Positions 23,761-35,330 of a stretch of 64,000 nucleotides of DNA are shown one piece after another (position 1 is the first letter of the stretch; every line of letters starts with the position of its first letter). The stretch covers positions 8,595,278-8,659,277 of the forward strand of contig CM070720.1 of assembly GCA_036346275.1 (NCBI GenBank), read 5' to 3'. Both the position numbers and the translations under genes were made by a program. Below the pieces are notes generated by a model. That model did no database searches. It was not told the origin of the DNA and saw only the letters and a list, made by a program, of their open reading frames with translations. The DNA comes from Otatea glauca (taxonomy: Eukaryota; Streptophyta; Magnoliopsida; Poales; Poaceae).

Positions 23761-24271
23761 TCAGTGGTAAGATCATCTAGGGGAGAAGGTAATACCCAGG
23801 GACAAAAGGACATAGCCGAAAGGCTTCAAATTAAAGAGGCAAATAAAGCTTTTCAATTAAAGGTATGGTTGCAACACCGTGCTTGGGGGCAAATGTACAA
23901 CATACCAGGCACACAAGCAAAGAAAATCTTAGTATACGCAGACTAAACGTATCTAAACTGAAAGGGAAAACATGCTCAAACACCGCTGAGCACCAAAAAT
24001 CTATCTTATATGGTAGTCTTCTTGGCAAACTCTGGAAGGCTAGATCATCATCTTCCTTGATTTGATTCCTTGCAGAAAACTCGAGGCTTTGAGAAGTTTC
24101 ATGAGATAAGATCAATTTAAATTTCGAATAAATGTTTAAGCAAAGGAGAGAAATAAGAACCTAAGAATAAGACGAGAGGAGACGAAAACTATTAAGTACC
24201 AATGTGTTGGTTTGATTTAGAAAATAATTTTGAAGACCATGCTAACTAGGATAGCGACCTACAGTCGATAT
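23761..24271 (-). other. E3 untranslated leader
   Basis: Between gag and the PBS. No coherent coding. It is the equivalent of 8771-9528 in E1. Confidence 0.55.
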
Positions 24272-24284
24272 GGCTCTGATACCA
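24272..24284 (-). promoter_or_regulatory. E3 primer binding site, initiator tRNA-Met
   Basis: TGGTATCAGAGCC on the minus strand, four nucleotides from the LTR at 24289. This is the perfect form of the site. Confidence 0.9.
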
Positions 24285-24288
24285 TCTC

Positions 24289-27186
24289 TGTCGGGACCGG
24301 TTTGCATATCCAAAAACCCTCTGTGTATCTTGCACTAGTCCAGGATCACGCTAGTGCACACAGTGGAACATAGATGTAATATCATTCCATACAACGAATT
24401 AACTAAGAAGAAGCAAATTATTATTAAATAAAGCAAACGACCTTATGGTCAATGTTTACACCATTATGCCTTAAGGGCTTAAGAAACAAATACTATTGCA
24501 GCGGAAAAGATAACTTGAGCCATTCGACATGCCACAGGCAATCGTCTGGGGAACGCATTCCTAATCCACGTAGTCTTCATAGAATTCCTCCTCATGATAC
24601 TCAGCATTTCCTGATCCTTCCTTAGCAACTGATCAACAAAGGCGTATAGCCGTGAGTACAAAAAGTACTCAGCAAGCCGTAGGGAATTGATGCAATATAT
24701 TCATGCATGGCTTGACAAGGATGGCTATATGGTTCATTTGCAGAAAGCAATAACTTGAATTGAAATACAATAAATAGATTGAAAGCATATTTACGAAAAG
24801 ATAAATAAATAATTGATAGATCAATGATAGACAACAAAACAACAGTGAACTCCCCCCGTTCACATCCCAACAATTCCACATTTTATGAAACACTCTATAC
24901 CCCGTGTGAAATTCCCGGGCTTGTCCATGACCGCGGACGCGGCTATTCGAATAGTTTTACATTCTGCAGAGGTTGTACAACTTTACCCACAAGACATGAA
25001 TATCTCTTTGTGCAAACGTTACTAACACACTTCCTTTGGTGTGTCGCAGAGATATCATGACAAAGCCTTTACAATGCACTATCTAAACTCGGTACTGGCC
25101 GCTAAGGTTTCGCCCATTAGGGCCTCCTCTTGCGCCTTGCGAATCTACCCGTCCATCCCGGAACCCACACCACCAATTGGCAGTACTCAAGACTAGACAT
25201 TGCAAGTTAATCAGCTAGGTCTGTCCCATACCAGACTTGTGGTAGTACGGTTAGGCCCAATTCAATGGCGCACAAGATTAAGTCCTTAAGTTGTCTCGGG
25301 CAAGACATCCACATCCCAGTGTGCTAGAAAGCACCCCCTTTACTGCACGATCACTTGCCTGAGGGAAAACAATTCGTTCAACCAATACCAATGGCAAACC
25401 CCGCCATGGTACAACAAATTTTACAACAGTGGCTAACGGCCACAATTCCATATCTCATTAAGTCAAGAATAACATTATTCAATATGTGACATGAATCCCT
25501 TTGTACAACTAAGCATGTCTAAGCATAGCTACGATAACCCAATGTTGGTATAATGATTATGTCCAACTAGTAATGTCCCAACCAAGGTTTAACAATGGAT
25601 ACATGGTATACAATTAATCAAGGTGGCGTAATGTCAACTAGGTATACATCTACTCCCATTAAATAAGCATTGATACACAAAATAGCATGCAATTTGTATA
25701 AAAGTAAATTACTTTTGCAAACATAGAATCAATATGATCAAAGGTTACAACTTGCCTTGCCGATCTAGTGCTGAGTCTTGGTCTTCGAAGTCTTCGTTCG
25801 CTCCCTCGGAATTAGCGTCTACGAAAAAAGAAGCAACGAAACCAAATAAATTCAAAACAGAGACTAAAACAAGCTCAAAACTGAAAATAAATGGCTCTAT
25901 AAGATAGGTCTTGATTTTAGAAAAAATTAGAAACTTGAAACGCGTCAATCGGAGTTCGTATGAGAGAGAACGGGCTTTCGAAAGATTAGATTCAGATAAA
26001 ATACTGAAAAAACAGAAAATCCGAATTTCTGGATTTATTTTTATACGGGAAAAATGATTTATTGCGCAACGCTGACGTCATCCGGCTTTTGTTGGACTCG
26101 GTGCACGGCACTGCGGACGGTCCACCATGCACCCGGCTCACCCATGACGTCATCGCTGATGCGGGTGGCTGACGCGGCGCCTGCCGCGCCCGAAGAAGCG
26201 CAGGCGTGGCGGCCGCGCGTCGCGCATCGGTGGCACGGTCGGGATCGGCGGTGAAGCAGGCGTGGCGGCGAAGGGCAGCGAGAGCGATCTGGGCGTTGAA
26301 GCGTCGGACGGCCCCGATTCCTCGGCGGAGAAACGGCGGCGAGGCAGCGCAAAACTCACCGGCGATGGGGAAGATGACACGGCAAGCGGCGCTCTGGCGG
26401 CGGATCGGACGCGGCTCGACACGATCGAGAGGACTCAGCGCGGCGACCCAAAGGCGCCAGCGGAGCGGTAGAGAACAGCGGCGGCGGAGTTACGGCGGCG
26501 AAGGCTTCGCCTGGTGAAATCGGCAATGAGCTCGCGCGGCGCGAGCGGCATGCTTCGGCGGTGAGGTAGGGCAAAAGGCGGCGCGAGGAGGATCCTAGGG
26601 AGGTGCGGCGCTTTAAATAGTTGTCTCGAAGGCCGTGTCAGCCGCGGACTCGAGGCGGCGGCGCTAGGGTTTCAGGCGGCGGGGGCGTCGAACCGCACCG
26701 TGGTGCGAATCCGACGACCAGCAGGTTGTCTTTGGCGGGTCAGCTCTGTGCGAGAGGTGGGCGAGGCGATGCGAGGGAGGCGACGCGGAGACCAGGTGGG
26801 CGGGCAGGCGGGAAAAAAGGAATGGGCCGTGGAAGATTCGGCCCGAAAGAATAAAATCATTTTCCGAATCAAAATAATTCCAGAAATTCAAATAAAAGCA
26901 AATAAATTCAAATAAATAGCAAATAAATTCAGAAAAATCTCCAAAAATACAGAAAAATTCCTTGGAGCACAATGAACCCAACATTCCAAAAATACAGAAA
27001 AATTCTATGTCATCAATGAAAAATCTCCAAAAATACTGAAAAATCTTTAGTTTGATGAATAGTTTAGTCAAATTAAATCCTTTCATTAATGGAAAATTCA
27101 AATTAAGCTGGAATTAATTCAAGAAGAATGCAAATGATTTATTTTTGAATTCAAACATTCCAAAACTCAAATTTTGGGATGTTACA
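24289..27186 (-). repeat. E3 right (5') LTR
   Basis: 2898-bp LTR beginning TGTCGGGACCGGTTTGC and ending GGGATGTTACA, immediately followed by T RNase H sequence. A TATA-like CTATTTAAAG lies at 26611-26620 on the minus strand. TGACGTCA motifs occur at about 26073 and 26144. GC-rich open frames at 26054-26580 are shadows of this LTR. Confidence 0.85.
26611..26620 (-). promoter_or_regulatory. LTR TATA-like box
   Basis: CTATTTAAAG on the minus strand, about 570 bp inside U3. Its position corresponds to the CTATAAAAG box of E1 and E5. Confidence 0.45.
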
Positions 27187-28630
27187 GCAAGCTAGAAGGC
27201 AACCTTGACGGCTTGGAACTTGTTCATGTGCTCCGTCGGGACAATGAAGCGGCTGACGAGCTAGCAAAAATAGGATCCGGCCGGACAATAGTGCCCGTGG
27301 GAGTATTCGTCGAAGAAATTCATAAGCCCACAATAAGCACTCGGCCAAAGTCGGACATCCTAGTGGAGAAGAACGTAGAGGCTGAAGTCCTGATCATTAC
27401 CCCTGATTGGACAGCTCCGTATCTGGACTATTTGACGAAAGACGAGCTACCCAAAGACCGCATGCAAGCCGAACGAATAATGCGCCAAAGCAAGAGCTAT
27501 GTGGTAATCAGGGAAGAATTCTATCGCAAGAGCTCCTCTGATGTACTACGATGGTGCATATCAGAACAAGAAGGAAGAGATCTTCTCAAAGAAATTCACT
27601 CGGGAATTTGTGGGAATCACGCGGCGTCAACAACCCTAGTCGGCAAGGCATATCGTCAAGGATTTTTCTGGCTGATTACTGTCACTAATGCAGAGGAAAT
27701 CGTCCGGACATGTGAAGGATGTTAATTCTTTGCGCGATAGGTGAACAAACCGGCACAAGAACTACATACCATCCCAATCACCTGGCCATTTGTGGTCTAG
27801 GGGCTTGACATGGTGGGACCTTTGAAGAAGGCTCAAGATGGTTATACTCATCTCTTTGTAGCCGTCGATAAATTCACCAAATGGATTGAGGCCAAGCCAG
27901 TCGCCACAATCACAGCCGCAAAGGACAAAGAATTCTTCCATGAAATCATGGTTAGATTCGGCGTACCAAACCAATTATCACGAATAGCGACACCCAATTC
28001 AGAGGTGGCATATTTCAAGACTGGTGCGGTGAACTCGGCATAAAAATTTGCTTCGCATCAGTATTACACCCCCGAAGTAATGGGCAGGTCAAACGAGCCA
28101 ACGGTATGGTGCTACATGGCCTAAAGGCAAGGATTTTTTAACGTCTCAAACCATACGCCACTCGGTGTGTCAAAGAATTGCCTTCGGTACTCTGGGGGCT
28201 GCGAACCACCCCCAGCAGAGCAACCGGGCAGTCACCTTTCTTCCTGGTGTATGGCTCAGAGGTGGTCTTCCCCACCGAGTTAGAATTCGGATCCCGGGTT
28301 GGAGCTATGAGGAGGTTGCCGGAAGAAAGGCGGCTAGAAGACCTCGGCCCGGCGGAAGAAGCCAGGGACGTTGCAACAATTCAGTCAACAAGGTACCTTC
28401 AGGGCTTACGTCGCTATCACGGTCGCAATGTAAGGAGCCGCGCATTCTCCAAAGGAGATCTGGTCCTTAGAAAGAATCAGAAATGCGAGCATAAGCTCTC
28501 TCTAAACTGGGAGGACCCTTACATCATCGATGAGGTGATACGTCCTAGGGCTTATAAGCTCAAGCATGAAGATGGCACAATTGTCAATAACACCTGGAAC
28601 ATAGAACAGCTACGTCGTTTATTTACTTGA
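27187..28630 (+). pseudogene. T RNase H end and integrase
   Basis: Resumes T pol after E3. The second RNase H ends in SKLEGNLDGLELVHVLRRDN and EAADELAKIGSG. The integrase HHCC zinc region spans about 27597-27723 (HSGICGNH ... CEGC). The DDE core starts with LDMVGPLKKAQDGYTHLFVA (about 27807-27866) and AVDKFTKWIEAKPV, then breaks near 28010 where frame changes occur. The C-terminal open frame 28178-28630 contains LWGLRTTPSRATGQSPFFLV, YGSEVVFPTE and the terminal NWEDPYIIDEVI and NNTWNIEQLRRLF. Integrase would insert the element cDNA. Stops at 27723, 27735, 27798 and later break it. Confidence 0.85.
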
Positions 28631-28873
28631 ACTCTGTAATTCAATTGCTTCTTTATGAATGAATGTTCACTCTTAAAGTTGTTCTCGTATAATCTTCTCG
28701 AAAATTATGCGTCCGAGTGCTTCGCTCCTACGAATTTTAAGACTCTGAGACATGCATCATGAACCATGCCCCGAGCACGAAATTTGAACTAGTCGGACAT
28801 GATATTTAAGATGTCAAAACTACTCGGATGGCCTCATCAAACATAGCAGCATATTTAAAGAAAAAATGCAAGG
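28631..28873 (+). other. T spacer between pol and antisense gene
   Basis: AT-rich, no open frame of note. It is a converging-gene 3' region: pol ends from the left and the antisense gene ends from the right. Confidence 0.5.
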
Positions 28874-30540
28874 TCAAAGAAACACTTTCAAATATTTGTT
28901 CACAGGTCCAAAGTTTACTGCGACGGTAGAAGAAGCATCCTTAACTTCCTCCCGAGTTGGCCGGTCTTCATCCATATTGCGAGCATAGCCATCTTTAATA
29001 ACTTCAAGATCCACTCGGGGATAAAGCGTCTTGGTGATCGCGAGCACAGCTAGCACCATTGGTGCCGTTCCTTCAAGAGTCTCTTAAGCTCCTTGGGGCT
29101 TCTTCGGTTGGGAGATAACGTGGCCCCTCTTGGCGGCCTCTCGCCTCCGGGATGAAGCAACCTCAACAATGGCTCAGAAGCCTCGCGAAGCTTAGCACAA
29201 GACATTTCAAGGGTCTCGACTTTCTCGTTATAAGCGGCATATTGCGCCCGCGTCTTGAACTTATAGTCTGCAAGCAAAACAGATTATTAAGAAATACCAA
29301 GAAGACGACGAACGCAAGGGAGGGCCAAGCTACTGAGCGTACCTTCTAACTCCTTCTCTGATTTCAAGTTGGAGGCCTCCGAGGCTTTAAGTTGCTCTTG
29401 GAGCTTTGCAATAGTAGAATCCCGAACTGACACGGAGATAAGGAAATAAAAAGACCAGACGATTAAACAAGAGCACGGGATGGTCCAGGAAATATCTACC
29501 TCGAAGGGAGCCAACCACATCTAGCTTCTCTTGCCACAGGATTTTCTTCTCTTCCCGCAAGGCCTGGACTTCTGACCGAAGATCTTGCAGCTCGGCTGCA
29601 TGTCTAGCTTTGATCTGCTCCAAGTCGGCCAGATATTCCTGGCGCGTCCTGACCTCCGGGAGCATCTATTGGAGGTATTCGAACTTTTTTCGCAGAGCGT
29701 TCTCCCAATTTCTGTAACCATCACAGGAAAAGGTGACAACATGCTAACCGGCACAAGCAAGAAGGTGACAAGAGTAGTGAAAATATTACTCGGTCCAGGC
29801 GAGCACAAGCGGCGGTGTGACTATAAAAGTCATTCCTTTCTTTCTCCTCCGCTGGGTCGTCGAGAGACTTTAAGCCATCTTCATTATCAACCCACGCGGT
29901 TTGCATTATGAGTTGGGGACGAGCAAGAGTCGACGGATCTCGGAGGATCTCTTCTACCCCGGGGGATGGACGGGAGATGGGCTCTCGAACAGCGGGACCC
30001 GATACCGAAGCACGGGGTGTCGATGAAGGCGGTTGTGGATCGGAGGGCGCCCCTGTGTCTCCAGGCGAGGTAGATTGTGGGGCCTCCTCAACCAGGTCAG
30101 GTACGTCCAGGGACTCAGTTCCTTTAGGGGCCCGAGATGGTGGCTCGACGGGAATATCATAAGAAGGATTCCTATAAGAAGAACGATCGGTAAATAAGTC
30201 GGCAAAACGCGTCGAATAAGAGTCAATGGGACATCCAACCTATCAGACTTCTTTATCCTTATGGGGGGTTTCTTTCGAGTGGCAGAACCACTTCTGGAGG
30301 GACCAGTCGGGGCGTTATGATCTGGAACCCTAGGCTCCTCCCAAATGCTCGAGTCACTCGGAATTTGACTCGGCTGTACCACGGGCTTATGTGGAAGGGG
30401 AACTAAAGGCACCGGGGCTTGTGCTAGCGGTTCTTGGATTTTGGGACCACCAGTCGGGCGTCGAGGCTTCAGAGGATTCTTGATAATCGTTTTCTTCCCC
30501 TTCTTGGCAGCCAGGTCTCCGGCTTGGGAGCTTGCAAGTC
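28874..30540 (-). pseudogene. T antisense multi-exon gene, 3' part, coiled-coil protein
   Basis: Minus-strand gene opposite to T pol. Exon-like segments join in frame at consensus sites. Segment 1 (about 30538-30240) is a K/P-rich tail (AAKKGKKTIIKNPLKPRR). A 68-bp intron follows (30239-30172, GT...AG). Segment 2 (30171-29790) has about 127 uninterrupted codons ending ACARLDR before GTAATA. Segment 3 (about 29710-29503) has one stop and then EYLADLEQIKARHAAELQDL. Segment 4 is near 29430-29345 (AKLQEQLKASEAS). Segment 5 (29268-28874) carries a frameshift before MVLAVLAITKTLYPRVDLEV. The middle is a coiled coil. From family knowledge, grass Tat elements carry an antisense gene annotated as a putative gypsy-type transposon protein. 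Its N-terminus would lie beyond 30540 and was lost at the copia A junction. Function unknown. Confidence 0.65.
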
Positions 30541-30623
30541 ACTTCCAGTGGGCGCTCTTATGTATAGGCATTTCTGGGAGAGGCGCGTCACTAAAGAAAG
30601 CCAATCGATCCTAGAAAGGAGTA

Positions 30624-30905
30624 TGAAAACTGTTAAAAGTCATTCAGAGACGAATGTGGAAGTAAACTGTTCATCTAAACACTATTCATCAAACCAGTTT
30701 GCTATTTACTGTTCATTCGATCAGTGCAGTTTTCCTTGTTTATCTAAGCACTGTTCTTCTGAACTCCTGGTCGGGGGTACTGTTCATCCAACCAACTGTT
30801 TGGATTGCATAGTCATTCAATTTGATCTCTTGGTGGTTTGATTTTTAGGGAGAAAATTTTATTTATAATCATTCAGTCCCCTCTAATCGTCTTTTTGGTC
30901 CTTCA
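30624..30905 (+). repeat. A 5' LTR remnant
   Basis: The last 70 bp (CATTCAGTCCCC ... GGTCCTTCA) match the ends of the B and C LTRs and lead directly into the PBS. The part at 30624-30830 is only loosely similar, and the true start is unclear. Confidence 0.5.
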
Positions 30906-30907
30906 AT

Positions 30908-30919
30908 TGGTATCAGAGC
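30908..30919 (+). promoter_or_regulatory. A primer binding site, initiator tRNA-Met
   Basis: TGGTATCAGAGC, two bases after the LTR end. The same arrangement occurs in C at 62930. Confidence 0.9.
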
Positions 30920-30960
30920 TCGTTTTGCTCTTCCATAGATCTTGACTAGTCTCGAGAGCC

Positions 30961-33230
30961 ATGGCGACAAACAAATATTCCACCAAGCCTCCCATCGTTT
31001 CTAGAGCTGATTTTCCTTTCTAGAAGTCACGAATGGAGTCGTACATCACTCCTCAGGGCTTTTTGATATGGCAGATGGTGAAGCTCCCATATGAAGTTCC
31101 TGCTGATGAGAATGTCACGGCTAGCAATATGGCTGATGTTGAGGCAAATGCCAAGGCAAGGAACATCCTCATATAGGGCCTTAGTCGCAAAAAATACGAT
31201 AGGATCTCTCACCTTCGGTCTGCTCACCAGATCTGAGTGACCCTCGATGCTTACCATGAGGGCACCACTCAAATCAAGATGGTGAGACAGGATCAATACA
31301 AGCGTGAATACAACAAATTTGAACAACACGCTGGTTAGACTCTTGATGAGTGCTTTAGTCGTTTTACAAGGATTTTGAGCGATCTCCGTGCAGTTGGTTG
31401 CACATACCCTGACTTGGAGAACACTCGACACTTCTTGACCGCACTTTATCATCGAGTTTGGGAGATGAAGGCAACCACCATCAAGGACACAATAGACTTA
31501 TCAACCTTGACTTTTGATGGGCTTTACTCTCGGCTCAAGACTTATGAGGTCAACATTGTCTCTCATAAGACAAAGTCGCAATCGATGGCCTTGGTCACCG
31601 ATCCTATTTGATCCACTTTCGAGACTTCTGTTGGTTTCTCTCTTTCAGCCCTTTGCGAGCTAAGCGATGAACAGCTGGATAAATTTCCAGAAAATGAGCT
31701 AGCTCTTTTAGCTCACAAATTTTCTCATGTCTACAAAAGGGTGAGGGAGAGGAAAAGAGGTGGCATGATCACCTGCTTCGAGTGTGGTGGCCCCAACCAC
31801 ATTCGAGCGAACTGCCCCAAGCTGGAGAAAGGCAAGAACGACGTCGCCGGTTCGGGAAAGAACGACGACACCAACAAGAACCGCAACAAGAAGCCTCCAG
31901 TTCACAACCCAGCACGTGAGAAGAAGTACCGCAATTTCTCGAAGAACAAGAAGTTCTTCCACTACATTCTCGCCGCACTCGACGACATAAACTTCTCCGA
32001 CACGAAGACCTATAGCGATGAGGGCTAGGATGATCCACAAGAGAAGAACAAAGGCGGCGACAACTTCACCGGGATGTGTTTCATGGCCGACACCAACGGC
32101 ATCAGTGACTCTGAGCTCTATACTGACTCGGATGAGGTACTCTCCTATGACCAGCTCAACGAAGCTTTCTGCAAATTAGGGAAATTTCATGCTAAGGCTA
32201 GAGCTAGGTGTATGGAGTTAGAGAAGGAAGTAGGTACTTTGTCTCGAGAGTCAGCTTCTCTTAGATCTTGTTCCTCCTGAAAGTCTGCTGATTGTACACT
32301 CTGCAATGCTTTGCTTGTGGAGCTTGAGAACCTAAGGACTATGCATGATAGTGTGGCTTCTGAGCTTAAGAGTCTTAGGTTGAAGAATGCTAGCACTTGT
32401 TCTATTAATGCTATTCCTAAATATGCTAGTTTTCTTCATACTCACGCTAGCGCGTTGTGTGAAAACTGCCCTAAATTGCTTGTTGAAATTGATACCATGA
32501 GCACTCATCTTAGGAAGCTATCTACTAGAAATAATAAACTTGAATTGCATGCTTATAAGGACTCAGTCAACTCAGGTGAGGGCTGTAGGCAACTAAAACT
32601 TGACAATGAATCCCTAAATGTCAAGTGTGCTGAACTTGCTAAGGACTTACTAGTTAAGTCACAAGAAAGTTGCTTGCGATGTGCTAAGATTAAGGGGCAC
32701 TTGGATAAAATCCAAGTCGAGCTTAGGAAGAAACTTGAGGCCCAAACCCATAGGATTAGAAATACCCCTTGCATTTCTTGTGAGGCCCTCAAGGTTGAGG
32801 CAGTCCTGCTGAGAGAGAAAAATGCATGTGCTAGTAGTTCTTTCTTATCTGGCTCTTCTTCATCTTCTTGCCCATGTTCTTCTTGTGCCTCTCTTTTCCA
32901 GGAGTGTGAGTACCTCATGAGTACTCTTGAAAAGTTTGTAGGGGGCAAGAAGAAACTCAATCTCATCTTAGACCAGTCCAAGATTAGTCGATTCAATCAA
33001 AGTCTAGGATTTGACTACTTGGAGCACACTAGGGCTCATCCTCCTATCATTGTGCGTGGTTCAAAGAGTAGAGAAATTGTGGTTGCTCTCCAAGTGGACA
33101 ATACTATGTTTAGATCTGCTGGGGTTGTCCATGGGATCTCTGACCAAAAGGGTGCTCCTCCTGCTGCTTTTGCTTCTAGTAAGACAAAATACTCATGCAC
33201 CTTCTGTTAGAAGGATGGTCACCTAGTAGA
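30961..33230 (+). pseudogene. A gag, long SIRE-type with two zinc knuckles and coiled coil
   Basis: Starts ATG GCG ACA at 30961 (motif KYSTKPPIVSRADF), collinear with the better C gag at 62983. The gag core runs to about 31720 (LSDLRAVGCTYPDLENTRHF). Knuckle 1 is CFECGGPNHIRANC at about 31771-31812. A long acidic and coiled-coil part follows (32074-33000; ELEKEVGTLSRES, KLDNESLNVKCAELAKDL), with a Ser/Cys-rich patch near 32840-32900. Knuckle 2 is near 33195-33235 (CTFC, stop, KDGHLVDFC). Stops at 31030, 31174, 31234, 31336, 31609, 32026, 32278 and inside knuckle 2 inactivate it. It is much longer than typical copia gag, as expected for the SIRE lineage. Confidence 0.8.
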
Positions 33231-33770
33231 TTTCTGCTTCAGGCATGCCAAGATCATAAGGCACGAGCGTGTTCATTCCCTTAGGGGTATTCAGGGTCAT
33301 CCCTAGACTCTGAGTACTTTTAAGGCACACACTACTACTAGACAGGATAGGGTGTCGTCTGTTTTTGGGTAGCGTTTAGGGTTTGGATTTCGTGTTGTTT
33401 ATTCGAGTTTTCATCCTGGATATACTCGTGGTCAGTATTTTTGCTATCCTTTTAATATTTCTCGTGTTTCTCTTCGAGGTAGATATCAGCGACATGTGGT
33501 GTTTCCTGGTAGGAGATTTGGGTAGCCTCACTAGGATGGTCCGGCCTTTGCACCTCGATAGGCCAATCCAGTTCTAGCTCCTATATCTTCTACTAGGGCA
33601 GCTTCTGGTCTTGTGAGAGTACAGCATCAGAGAGACACTAGAGTCTTTTGCTCCTGTGGCTAGTACTTTGAGACGTCGTGTGGTTCAGTATTGGGTTCCT
33701 AGATCTTCTCTTTGTCCCAGTATTGAGTCATCTCTCTCTCTCTCTTGTATGTTGACCAGGTTCTTAGGAT
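33231..33770 (+). other. A gag-protease linker, decayed
   Basis: No intact frame. Fragments are rich in G, R and F, consistent with the low-complexity linker between gag and protease in SIRE elements. It contains a (TC)n run at 33731-33745. Confidence 0.4.
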
Positions 33771-35330
33771 GGGGAAGGGAGAAGTATGGATCATTGACTC
33801 CGGTTGTTCTCATCATATGACCGGAGACTCCAGATGATTCTCTTCCCTAATCCGAGCTCCTAGTGATGAGTTGATCACTTTTGGGGACGCTTCATCAGGT
33901 AGAGTCATAGCCAAAGGTACCGTCCGCCTCAATAACAATTTCATTCTTGAGGACTTTGCCTTAGTGAGTAAGCTACAATACAATTTGTTTTCTGTTTCTC
34001 AGCTTATCGGTGACTCTTTCGAGGTAAGCTTTAAGAGTAGTGCTTGTAGAATCCTTTATTCATTAGGAGAGTTAGTTTGCGGGATTTCTAGATTTAGGAG
34101 AGTCTTCCGTATTGATTTTTTTGCTTTTTCTGGAGACTCTCTTCGTTGTTTGATTACTTCAGAGCCCCGTGATATCTCCTTCTGGCATAGGAGATTAGGT
34201 CACATCGATTTCGACCACTTGACTAGAGTTAGCAACTATGATCTTATTCGTGGTTTGCCTAAACTCAAGATGGTCAAAGACTTAGTTTACTCTCCTTGTC
34301 GAAATGGTAAGATAGTTGCTACTTCTCATCCTCCAGTCACTGTTATGATGACTAATGCACCATAATAGCTTTTACACATGGACACTGTTGGTCCAGCAAG
34401 AGTGCAGTCAGCGGATGGGAAGTGGTATATTCTTGTCATTGTTGATAATTTTTCGAGGTATTCTTGGGTGTTTTTCATGGCCTCGAAGGATGAATCTTTT
34501 ATCCATTTGAGGGGTTTGGTCCGTAGGTTGTATATTGAGTTCACTGGTGCCTTACAAGCTATTCGTAGTGACAATAGAACAGAGTTCAAGAACTCCTACT
34601 TTGAGAGCTTCTGTGAGGAGTTAGGCTTAGAGCATCAGTTTTCCTCTCCATATGTTCCTCAGCAAAATGGCGTAGTGGAAAGGAAGAACAGGACCTTAGT
34701 TGAGATGGCCAGGATGATGCTAGACGATTACAGTACTCCCAGAAAGTTTTGGGCTGAGGCTATAGCTACTGCTTGCCATGTGTTTAATTGAGCATTCTTG
34801 ATAGCACATTTGTACCGAACTTCTTACGAGTTGAGGTTTGGGTGAAAGCTCAGTGTTTCTCATTTTCGTGTGTTTGGTTGCAAGTATTTTATCTTGAAGT
34901 CTGAAAACCTAGATAAATTTGAATCTCGTTCTTCTGATGGCATTTTTCTAGGTTACTCGACTTCTTCTCGTAGCTATATGACCTTGTGTTGTGATGCGAA
35001 TAGGATCATAGAGACCTATGATGTGACCTTTGATGAGGCTATCCTAGGAGCTAGACCTGATACATCAGGCTCTTTTTCTCTCTTCGAGACCATCTTTATA
35101 GAGGATGAGGATGATAGATATAATGGTGTTCCATCTTATCCAGTCACTTCTACACCTAAGGTGCCTCCTGTTTCCATTTCTGCACCTCAGCGTGACCAGC
35201 CCTTACCTTCAGACTCTCCTTCAGCGAGTGGCTCTATTCTTGCCTCTTCTATTCGTGAGGTAGATTCCACTTCTGCTTCTGGACCTCCCCACCATATTCA
35301 GAGACATCATCCACCTCATTAGATCATTGG
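33771..35330 (+). pseudogene. A protease and integrase, broken
   Basis: The protease motif WIIDSGCSHHMTGD at about 33787-33828 carries the catalytic DSG. The GAG-pre-integrase/HHCC region holds FWHRRLGHIDFDHL (about 34180-34220), but the first cysteine of the final CX2C is lost (VYSPCRNGK). The integrase core shows all three acids: LHMDTVGPARVQS (34375), IRSDNRTEF (34562) and NGVVERKNRTLVEMAR (34666). GCKYFILKSENLDKFESRS and DGIFLGYSTSSRSY mark the C-terminal domain. Stops occur at 33838, 34363-34368 and 34789 and in the linker near 35320. An S/P-rich linker leads to RT. Confidence 0.85.

Larger units (their letters stand above)
18219..27186 (-). mobile_element. E3: composite gypsy block joining two LTR subfamilies
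   Basis: Minus-strand chromovirus material inside the T RNase H. The right part (about 21123-27186) is coherent: truncated pol, protease, gag, perfect iMet PBS and a full 5' LTR. The left part (18219 to about 21122) is an LTR whose first 120 bp clearly differs from the right LTR, with an internal deletion at its junction with pol. The five bases outside each end differ (ATGAT versus GCAAG), and about 95 residues of the host RNase H are missing. I infer two separate insertions a few hundred bases apart, fused by a deletion, rather than one element. Confidence 0.75.
13642..30555 (+). mobile_element. T: Tat-lineage Ty3/gypsy element, interrupted
   Basis: Plus-strand element with a 478-bp 5' LTR, a GGCGCGCC-type PBS, gag, protease, RT/RNase H, integrase and a downstream antisense gene. 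That architecture is typical of the Tat/RIRE2-like lineage of grasses. E3 (18219-27186) splits it inside RNase H, and its 3' part runs into copia A near 30555-30620, so no 3' LTR is present. Coding is interrupted by several stops and frameshifts. About 95 residues of RNase H are missing between the two halves. The last five bases before the LTR are TCGTA, but the partner duplication is lost. Confidence 0.85.

Noticed and set aside
18219..27186. A single intact gypsy element with two LTRs
   Set aside because: The two LTRs belong to different subfamilies, flanking 5-mers differ and half of pol is missing at a sharp junction, so it is reported as a composite.
30908..30919. tRNA gene suggested by the tRNA-Met complement (also at 9529, 24272 and 62930)
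   Set aside because: Only the 3' end complement is present next to LTRs. These are primer binding sites, with no cloverleaf.
31027..31452. Minus-strand frame opposite the copia gag (also 63082-63453)
   Set aside because: Both copies are antisense shadows of the conserved gag codons, with no independent start context or domain.
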